Assembly (NCBI GenBank): GCA_937891875.1
Contig: CALATR010000093.1
Span: 1 to 6,641, forward strand
Length of the DNA: 6,641 nt
From: an uncultured Pseudomonadota bacterium
GTDB lineage: Bacteria > Myxococcota_A > UBA796 > GCA-2862545
Direction: 5' to 3'
Each line of letters starts with the position of its first letter. Position 1 is the stretch's first letter. A program made the position numbers and the translations under genes. Positions 1 through 4,988 of this stretch are shown piece after piece. The notes under the pieces are model-generated. The model was not told where the DNA came from. It made no database searches and saw nothing but the letters and a program-made list of their open reading frames with translations.

Positions 1-2
1 AC

Positions 3-584
3 CCAGACGAGACCGTGCACTTCATCGGCTTCATCCTCGATGATGGCACGGACGGGCTCGACCGGGACGACGCGGTCGCCCTGCTGTCCACCCTCGCGGA
101 CGGGGGCAAGGCCAGACCCATCGGTGGCGCCCGCTCGCTGCCCACCGGGCCGGGCGAGGAGACCCTGGAGATCGTCCTCCCCGACGACGTCATCGTCACC
201 ACCGACCACGGGCCGGACTTCCTGGTCCACCGCCTGACGACCCTCGCCCCCCTGTTCGAGCCCAGGGCCACCGCCGGGCTCTACTTCGGGGGCCACCCCA
301 GCTTCCGCCATGATGAAGACGCCGAGCAGGTCGAGGTCACTGTCTATGGCCAGCCTGCGTCCCTCGAGGTGTCGCGCGAGCAGGGCTGGGTGGCCATGGA
401 CGGCCTCGTGGTGCTGACCGGTCCCCTCACCCTCGATCTACCGGTCGGAGACGGACTCGTCATGGAGGCGCCCCGCGCCGGGTGGTTCAGCCACGTCATG
501 CTCGGCGGACCCGACGAGGGCTCCCTGGACGCGCTGCGGAAGGCCATCGCCGACGCTCGCTGGGAGAGCCCCGCAAGCGAGTGA
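3..584 (+). CDS. Unrecognised protein, 5' end outside window (partial)
   Basis: The frame is open from the first complete codon and ends at TGA 582-584, giving about 193 residues. A GTG at 15 could start a 189-residue protein, but only a weak GAG lies 3 nt before it and coding-like residues (PDET) precede it, so the true start is probably upstream of the window. I recognise no family. The protein is acidic and soluble-looking, with no signal peptide or membrane segment in the visible part. It has several short hydrophobic beta-like stretches (HFIGFIL, EIVLPDDVIVTT, GLVVLTGPLTLDLP) and a final amphipathic helix (SLDALRKAIADARW). Codon use fits the neighbours and no other frame reads better. 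A 133-bp gap with its own regulatory palindrome separates it from fadN, so it is probably a separate transcription unit. Confidence 0.7.
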   Translation, partial: PDETVHFIGFILDDGTDGLDRDDAVALLSTLADGGKARPIGGARSLPTGPGEETLEIVLPDDVIVTTDHGPDFLVHRLTTLAPLFEPRATAGLYFGGHPSFRHDEDAEQVEVTVYGQPASLEVSREQGWVAMDGLVVLTGPLTLDLPVGDGLVMEAPRAGWFSHVMLGGPDEGSLDALRKAIADARWESPASE

Positions 585-627
585 CTTTCGCCGGCTCCCC
601 CCTTGCCGGACGCCTCTACGCGACTAG

Positions 628-645
628 TGAATGAGCCTTCATTCA
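628..645. promoter_or_regulatory. FadR-like (TetR-family) operator palindrome upstream of fadN
   Basis: The sequence TGAATGAGCCTTCATTCA is a perfect inverted repeat with 7-bp arms and a 4-nt spacer. From memory, its arms match those of the Bacillus FadR operator (TGAATGA-NTAN-TCATTCA). That TetR-type repressor controls fadN and other beta-oxidation genes and is released by long-chain acyl-CoA. The site ends 72 nt before the fadN start and lies in the only gap upstream of the operon, where a promoter is expected. A TTGCCG at 603-608 could be a -35 box, but I see no good -10. Repression of fadN-fadA by an acyl-CoA-sensing regulator is an inference; the regulator gene is not in the window. Confidence 0.65.
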
Positions 646-646
646 G

Positions 647-664
647 CGCGCCTGCACAGGCGCG
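647..664. repeat. GC-only 18-bp palindrome next to the FadR-like site
   Basis: CGCGCCTGCACAGGCGCG has perfect 8-bp arms around a CA centre and starts one base after the FadR-like palindrome. It could be a second operator, or a hairpin in the fadN leader if transcription starts upstream of it. Its base content is unlike that of the first site, so two copies of one operator is not the explanation. No known binding motif is recognised. Confidence 0.45.
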
Positions 665-717
665 ACTCACCTCACCGTTTGCGCCAGCCCGCGGGGGCCG
701 GCGCCCAGGAGTGCCGC

Positions 718-3093
718 ATGGACCACGGGATCCGCCGCGTCGCCGTCCTCGGAGCGGGCGTGATGGGCTCGGGCATCGCCGCCCACCTCGCCAACGCCGG
801 GATCGACAGCCTGCTGTTCGACATCGTGCCCAAGGACGCCGGGGACAGCCCCGCGGAGCGCAACGCGTACGCGCTCAAGGGCATCGAAACGGCCAAGAAG
901 ATCAAGCCGGCCGCGCTCTACCACAAACGCAACGCCTCACGAATCACGGCCTGCAACTACGAGGATCACGCAGACCAACTCGCGTCATGCGACTGGATCG
1001 TCGAGGTCGTGGTCGAGCGCCTGGACATCAAGAAGAAGGTCTACGACTGGGTCGCCAAGAACCGCGCCCCGGGGTCCATCGTGTCCTCCAACACGTCGGG
1101 CATCCCGCTGGCCCAGATGGCCGAGGACATGCCCGAGGAGATGCGCCAGCACTTCCTCGTGACCCACTTCTTCAACCCGGTGCGCTACCTGCGCCTGCTG
1201 GAGCTGGTGACCGGTCCGGACACCGACGCGGCCGTCGTGGAGCGCATCGCCGCCTTCGGCGAGGACGTGCTGGGCAAGGGCATCGTCTACGGCAAGGACA
1301 CGCCGAACTTCGTCGCCAACCGCATCGGCACCTTCGGCATGGCCAGCGTGTTCCACCACCTGCCCGAGTCCGGCCTCACCATCACCGACGTGGACGCCGC
1401 GTTCGGCACCCCGATGGGGCGCGCCAAGTCCGCCATCTTCCGCACGGCAGACGTGGTCGGCCTCGACACCCTCGCCCACGTCATGAAGACCGGCCAGGAC
1501 GCCGGGGACGAGAAGGCCGACTGGTTCAAGGTCCCGGCCTTCCTGCAGGGTCTCATCGACGCGGGCGCCACCGGCCAGAAGGCCGGAGCCGGCTTCTACA
1601 AGAAGACGAAGCAGGGCGGCAAGTCCGTCATCCTCGCGCTCGACGTCGAGACCGGCGAGTACGAGGCCCAGGAGAAGAAGCGCTACAAGGCCATCGGCAA
1701 CGCCAAGAAGGCCGGCAACACCAAGAAGGCCATCAAGGCACTCCTCACGACGGACGACGAGATCGGTCGATTCGCGTGGAAGGTCACCGCCGACACCATG
1801 GTGTACGCCGCCAAGCGCATTCCCGAGATCGCCGACGACATCGTCAATGTCGACCGCGCCATGAAGTGGGGCTTCGGCTGGGAGCTGGGCCCGTTCGAGA
1901 GCTGGGACGCCTACGGTGTCGCCGAGGGCCTCGAGCGCATGAAGGCCGACGGCTACGACGTGCCGGAGTGGATCACCGCCATGGTGGAGTCGGGCCGGAC
2001 CTCGTTCTACGAGCGTGGTGAGGACGGCGTCGTCACCTACTGGGGCATCGATGGTCAGGCCCACCCGGTGCCCACGTCGGACAAGGTCATCGACCTCGTG
2101 GACCTGCGCGCCAAGGGCAAGGAGCTGGCCCGCAACGCCTCGGCGAGCCTGTACGACCTCGGCGACCGGGTCCTGCTGCTCGAGTTCCACAGCAAGCTGA
2201 ACGCGCTCGACAACCTGATCTTCGACCAGGCCGAGGCCGCCTTCGAGAAGCTGGACGCGGGCGAGTTCGACGCGCTGGTCATCGGCAACCAGGACAGCAA
2301 GGCCTTCTGCGCCGGCGCGAACATCCTGGCCATCCTGATGGGCGCCATGCAGCAGGAGTGGGATCAGATCGACGACAGCGTCGCCCGCCTGCAGGACCTG
2401 ATGATGCGGGCCAAGTACAGCAAGAAGCCCGTGGTCACGGCACCCCACGACCTCACCCTGGGAGGTGGCGTGGAGGTGATGATGCACAGCGCCGCCACGG
2501 TCGCCGCGGGCGAGACCTACGCGGGTCTCGTCGAGGTGGGTGTCGGCCTCGTGCCCGCCGGCGGTGGCTGCAAGGAGCTGCTCGTCCGCTACATGGGCGA
2601 CATCCCCGAGGGCGTCGACTACGATCCGAACCCGTTCGTGCAGAAGATCTTCGAGTACATCGGGCTCGCCAAGGTCGCGACCAGCGCCGGGGAGGCCCGC
2701 GCGATGGGCCTGCTACGCCCCAGCGATCGCATCGTCACCAACCCCGACCAGCTCATCGCCGAGGCCAAGAAGACCGCCCTGGGCCTCGTGCAGTCCGGCT
2801 ACACCCCGCCGGCGAAGCGCTCGGTCAAGGTGCCCGGCAGCCAGGCCCGCGCCGCCATCGAGCTGTACCTCTACCAGATGCACGAGGGCGGCTACGCCAC
2901 CGACCACGACGTCGTCGTCGGCAAGTGGCTGGCCTGGGTGCTCACCGGTGGCGACGCCCCGGTCGGCGCGGTCCTCTCCGAGGAGGACCTCCTCGCCCTG
3001 GAGCGCAAGGCCTTCGTGGAGCTGTGCAAGACGCCCGCCACCCAGGCGCGCATCCAGCACATGCTCCAGACCAACAAGCCGCTTCGTAACTAA
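718..3093 (+). CDS. fadN: FadN-type 3-hydroxyacyl-CoA dehydrogenase / enoyl-CoA hydratase
   Basis: This 791-residue bifunctional enzyme of fatty-acid beta-oxidation hydrates enoyl-CoA and then oxidises the L-3-hydroxyacyl-CoA with NAD+. The order is dehydrogenase first and crotonase last, as in Bacillus FadN (about 790 aa) and opposite to E. coli FadB. The N-terminal Rossmann motif is G12-A-G14-V-M-G17. The dehydrogenase His-Glu pair is H150 (THFFNP) and E162, with S137-region SSNTSG and N201 (DTPNFVANR). GQKAGAGFY (286-294) and MKWGFGWELGPFE (382-394) mark the two C-terminal dehydrogenase domains. A Lys-rich linker lies between them. The crotonase part begins near 475 and carries the oxyanion-hole stretch AFCAGANI (529-536) and both catalytic glutamates, E586 (LGGGVE) and E606 (GLVEVGVG), 20 residues apart as in classical hydratases. 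The ATG at 718 is chosen because AGGAG (707-711) sits 6 nt upstream and the Rossmann fold begins right after it; the in-frame ATG at 631 lies inside the operator. The gene is complete and is followed 44 bp later by fadA. Confidence 0.93.
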   Translation: MDHGIRRVAVLGAGVMGSGIAAHLANAGIDSLLFDIVPKDAGDSPAERNAYALKGIETAKKIKPAALYHKRNASRITACNYEDHADQLASCDWIVEVVVERLDIKKKVYDWVAKNRAPGSIVSSNTSGIPLAQMAEDMPEEMRQHFLVTHFFNPVRYLRLLELVTGPDTDAAVVERIAAFGEDVLGKGIVYGKDTPNFVANRIGTFGMASVFHHLPESGLTITDVDAAFGTPMGRAKSAIFRTADVVGLDTLAHVMKTGQDAGDEKADWFKVPAFLQGLIDAGATGQKAGAGFYKKTKQGGKSVILALDVETGEYEAQEKKRYKAIGNAKKAGNTKKAIKALLTTDDEIGRFAWKVTADTMVYAAKRIPEIADDIVNVDRAMKWGFGWELGPFESWDAYGVAEGLERMKADGYDVPEWITAMVESGRTSFYERGEDGVVTYWGIDGQAHPVPTSDKVIDLVDLRAKGKELARNASASLYDLGDRVLLLEFHSKLNALDNLIFDQAEAAFEKLDAGEFDALVIGNQDSKAFCAGANILAILMGAMQQEWDQIDDSVARLQDLMMRAKYSKKPVVTAPHDLTLGGGVEVMMHSAATVAAGETYAGLVEVGVGLVPAGGGCKELLVRYMGDIPEGVDYDPNPFVQKIFEYIGLAKVATSAGEARAMGLLRPSDRIVTNPDQLIAEAKKTALGLVQSGYTPPAKRSVKVPGSQARAAIELYLYQMHEGGYATDHDVVVGKWLAWVLTGGDAPVGAVLSEEDLLALERKAFVELCKTPATQARIQHMLQTNKPLRN

Positions 3094-3109
3094 ACTTCTC
3101 TCGCTTTCC

Positions 3110-3126
3110 GCGGGGCGCTGCCCCGC
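3110..3126 (+). other. 7-bp GC hairpin between fadN and fadA
   Basis: GCGGGGC-GCT-GCCCCGC forms a perfect 7-bp stem with a 3-nt loop in the 44-bp gap between the two genes. It ends 2 nt before the fadA Shine-Dalgarno sequence (GGAGG, 3129-3133). No T-tract follows, so it is a poor intrinsic terminator. It could stabilise the processed mRNA or tune fadA translation. The function is not shown by the sequence. Confidence 0.45.
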
Positions 3127-3137
3127 CTGGAGGTCCC

Positions 3138-4304
3138 ATGCGCGAAGTCGTCGTCGTGACCGCTCTCCGGTCCCCGATCGGCAAGGGCAACAAGGGCTCG
3201 CTCAAGGACACCCGCCCCGATGACCTGATGGGTCAGGTGGCGAAGGCCGTCGTCGAGAAGTCCGGGGTGAACCCGGCAGACATCGACGACTTCATCGTCG
3301 GCACCGCCATGCCCGAGGCCGAGCAGGGCCTCAACGTGGCGCGCACCGTCGGCTTCCTGGCCGGCCTGCCCGACACGGTCCCGGGTCTGACCATCAACCG
3401 CTTCTGCAGCTCCGGCCTGCAGTCCATCGCCCAGGGCGCGGCCAGCATCCTCGCCGGGTGGCAGGACGTGGTGCTCGCCGGCGGTGTCGAGTCCATGAGC
3501 GTCGTGCCGATGGGCGGCCAGAAGGCCAGCCCGAACCCGACCATCATGGAGGACAACCCCGGGGTGTTCACCCCCATGGGCATCACCGCCGAGAACGTCG
3601 CCAACCGGTTCAGCGTCAGCCGCGAGGATCAGGACGCGTTCGCCGCCCGCAGCCACGAGCGCGCGCTCGCGGCCCAGGCGGAGGGCAAGTTCGACGAGGA
3701 GATCGTGCCGATCGAGACCCGGGTCTGGGACGGCAGCGCCTGGCACGACATCGTGCACAAGGTGGACGAGGGGCCCCGCGCCGGCTCGACCCCGGACGTG
3801 CTCGCCAAGCTGCGCCCGGTGTTCGCCGCCAAGGGCAGTGTCACCGCCGGCAACAGCTCCCAGGTCAGCGACGGTGCGGCCGCAGCGCTGATCGCCAGCC
3901 GCGAGTACGCCGAGGCCAACAACCTGCCCATCCTGGGTGTGCTCAAGAGCTACCAGGTGGTCGGCGTCGAGCCCGAGATCATGGGCATCGGCCCCGCGGT
4001 CGCCATCCCCAAGGCGGTGGAGGCGGCGGGTCTGACCCTCGATGACATCGGTCTGTTCGAGATCAACGAGGCGTTCGCCAGCCAGGCCGTGTACTGCGTC
4101 CGCGAGCTGGGCATCGATCTGGACAAGGTCAACGTCAACGGCGGCGCCATCAGCCTCGGCCACCCCCTCGGCTGCACCGGCGCCAAGCTCACCGCCACCC
4201 TGCTGCACGAGATGAAGCGCCGCGGCGTCCGCTACGGCGTCGTCAGCATGTGCATCGGCGGCGGCATGGGCGCGGCGGCCGTCTTCGAGAACCCCGACGC
4301 GTAG
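3138..4304 (+). CDS. fadA: FadA-type thiolase (acetyl-CoA C-acyltransferase)
   Basis: This is a complete 388-residue thiolase, the usual family length. It cleaves 3-ketoacyl-CoA with free CoA to release acetyl-CoA, the last step of each beta-oxidation round. The nucleophile is C90 in NRFCSSGLQS. The thiolase signature TAGNSSQVSDGAA spans 236-248, and N310-E311 lie in FEINEAFA. The general-base histidine is H342 in GGAISLGHPLGCTGA, and the second active cysteine is C372 in CIGGGMGAA. GGAGG lies 4 nt before the ATG and supports the start. Its position directly behind fadN implies co-transcription and formation of a FadN-FadA trifunctional system. A biosynthetic acetoacetyl-CoA thiolase is possible from the fold alone, but the fadN pairing makes the degradative role more likely. 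The last six codons are part of a strong hairpin, and most of them recur 148 bp downstream. Confidence 0.93.
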   Translation: MREVVVVTALRSPIGKGNKGSLKDTRPDDLMGQVAKAVVEKSGVNPADIDDFIVGTAMPEAEQGLNVARTVGFLAGLPDTVPGLTINRFCSSGLQSIAQGAASILAGWQDVVLAGGVESMSVVPMGGQKASPNPTIMEDNPGVFTPMGITAENVANRFSVSREDQDAFAARSHERALAAQAEGKFDEEIVPIETRVWDGSAWHDIVHKVDEGPRAGSTPDVLAKLRPVFAAKGSVTAGNSSQVSDGAAAALIASREYAEANNLPILGVLKSYQVVGVEPEIMGIGPAVAIPKAVEAAGLTLDDIGLFEINEAFASQAVYCVRELGIDLDKVNVNGGAISLGHPLGCTGAKLTATLLHEMKRRGVRYGVVSMCIGGGMGAAAVFENPDA

Positions 4305-4322
4305 CGGCGGGGTCTCGAAGAC
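4281..4322 (+). terminator. Strong hairpin enclosing the fadA stop codon
   Basis: GTCTTCGAGA plus CCCCG (4281-4296, with A4291 bulged) pairs with CGGGG plus TCTCGAAGAC (4308-4322). This gives 15 base pairs and an 11-nt loop that contains the TAG at 4302-4304. No T-run follows, so it is not a canonical intrinsic terminator. It may act as a 3' stabiliser, a factor-assisted termination site or part of a repeat element. Its left arm is coding sequence for the fadA C-terminus. Confidence 0.5.
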
Positions 4323-4340
4323 GAGCGAGCACGGGGCCGC
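4286..4340 (+). repeat. Direct repeat, copy 1 (fadA 3' end)
   Basis: Two exact blocks are shared with a second copy 148 and 138 bp downstream: 21 bp at 4286-4306, which includes the fadA end and stop, and 20 bp at 4321-4340. Between the blocks this copy has 14 bp, and the other copy has 4 bp. The 14-bp part supplies the right arm of the stop-codon hairpin, which copy 2 lacks. Confidence 0.8.
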
Positions 4341-4396
4341 CAGAGGCCGGAGATCCCGCAGCTTGCTGCGATACAATCCCGGCCGACAAGGCCCCG
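4332..4396. repeat. 65-nt nested imperfect hairpin between the direct repeats
   Basis: Three helices nest around one centre: CGGGGCC (4332-4338) with GGCCCCG (4390-4396); GGCCGG-a-GAT (4345-4354) with ATCCCGGCC (4376-4384); and CGCAGC (4357-4362) with GCTGCG (4365-4370). Short unpaired stretches separate them. This long cruciform-like element is non-coding and lies between the two copies of the direct repeat. It resembles REP- or MITE-like palindromic intergenic units in design, but no known family is recognised. Confidence 0.6.
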
Positions 4397-4433
4397 CGCG
4401 CAGCGACCAGCAAGGGAGCGAAGCGACCGGTCC

Positions 4434-4478
4434 CGAGAACCCCGACGCGTAGCGCGCGACGAGCGAGCACGGGGCCGC
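4434..4478 (+). repeat. Direct repeat, copy 2
   Basis: This copy repeats the 21 bp of 4286-4306 at 4434-4454 and the 20 bp of 4321-4340 at 4459-4478 exactly. It therefore carries a displaced copy of the last fadA codons and stop in non-coding DNA. Its right end runs into the terminator-like stem at 4473. Confidence 0.8.
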
Positions 4479-4500
4479 GGTCAGCTCGACCGCGGCCTTC
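4471..4500 (+). terminator. Terminator-like stem between convergent genes
   Basis: GGCCGCGGTC (4473-4482) and GACCGCGGCC (4488-4497) form a perfect 10-bp stem with a 5-nt loop. G4471-G4472 can add wobble pairs with the following TT. On the + strand the stem is followed by TTCCTC, a weak pyrimidine tail, so it best suits termination of transcription from fadN-fadA. The stop codon of the minus-strand CYTH gene (complement of 4481-4483) lies in the stem-loop, so it may serve both directions. Confidence 0.55.
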
Positions 4501-4858
4501 CTCGTTCAGCCAGGCGAGCGCCCGTGTACGCTTCCTCCGCGGTCACGTCCCGAACAAACGGAAACGGAGGCTGCATGCGCGCAAGCACCTCGGGGTCGTC
4601 TTCTTCGACCTCGGCGAGCACCAGGCCCGCCAGCGGACCGAGGAACTCGTCCACCGCCCAGGCGCCGAAGTAGCAGCGGCGCTTGTGCAGCTCGGCGGCG
4701 GGCAGGGCGCACAGGAGGTCGAACTCCTGCCCGGACAGGTAGAGGTTGCCCATGATCCCGGCGCCGGGCTCGAAGGGCGGCAGCTTGCGTGCGAGCTTGA
4801 GCTCCACCCGGCCGTCCACCCACACCATCCGACGGACCCGAAGGCGGGTACCCGTCAC
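4481..4858 (-). CDS. CYTH-domain (triphosphate tunnel fold) protein, N-terminus missing or displaced
   Basis: Read from GTG at 4858 this gives 125 residues. CYTH-like features appear in order: TGTRLRVRR (2-10), an ExKLARKLPP strand with K21, GNLYLSGQEFDLL (37-49), a basic KRR (59-61), VDEFLGPLAGLVLAEVE (69-85) with D70, E83 and E85, and a DVTAEEAYTGARLA tail (104-117). The family binds and hydrolyses triphosphorylated or polyphosphate compounds with divalent metal; the substrate here is unknown. The N-terminal ExExK strand of the family, normally some 20-30 residues before the GTRLR stretch, is absent from this frame. The frame stays open upstream to 5050, but residues encoded beyond 4858 look non-coding (rich in R, S, G, T) and would run into the next gene. 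AGGGGG lies 5 nt before this GTG. The gene may be a truncated pseudogene, a frameshifted gene or a reduced variant. It converges on fadA and diverges from the propeller gene. Confidence 0.55.
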   Translation of the reverse strand: MTGTRLRVRRMVWVDGRVELKLARKLPPFEPGAGIMGNLYLSGQEFDLLCALPAAELHKRRCYFGAWAVDEFLGPLAGLVLAEVEEDDPEVLARMQPPFPFVRDVTAEEAYTGARLAERGRPRSS

Positions 4859-4988
4859 CTGCGCCCCCTGCACGCGGGACCGAGAGGATCCCGTGTGCCC
4901 GCCTGTGAAGGTACTTCCGGGCTCGCGACAAGCACGATCGCGCCGCTTACTGGGTTGGCGTATCCTGACGCCCACGCACGAGGTTCCC
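4859..4988. promoter_or_regulatory. Divergent intergenic region before the propeller gene
   Basis: These 130 bp separate the start of the minus-strand CYTH frame from the start of the plus-strand secreted protein, so promoters for both are expected here. A TATCCT at 4961-4966 could be a -10 box for the plus gene, but no convincing -35 lies at the right distance. GAGG at 4980-4983 is a Shine-Dalgarno sequence 5 nt before the ATG at 4989. I see no clear operator. Confidence 0.3.

Noticed and set aside
591..609. 5-bp stem (CCGGC/GCCGG) after the first gene as a terminator
   Set aside because: The stem is short with a 9-nt loop and no T-tract, within what GC-rich DNA gives by chance.
631..717. 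ATG at 631 as the fadN start
   Set aside because: It lies inside the FadR-like palindrome, has no ribosome-binding site and adds an Arg-rich extension before the Rossmann fold. AGGAG supports 718.
603..2021. Plus-strand open frame overlapping fadN in another frame
   Set aside because: It is an Arg/Gly/His-rich shadow product with no domain, and it covers the regulatory palindrome.
985..2487. Long minus-strand open frame opposite fadN
   Set aside because: It is antisense to an enzyme with all catalytic motifs intact. Its His/Val/Leu/Asp/Gly-rich composition is typical of the complement of GC-rich codons.
3090..4376. Long minus-strand open frame opposite fadA
   Set aside because: It is antisense to a complete thiolase, its composition is shadow-like and no motif is recognised.
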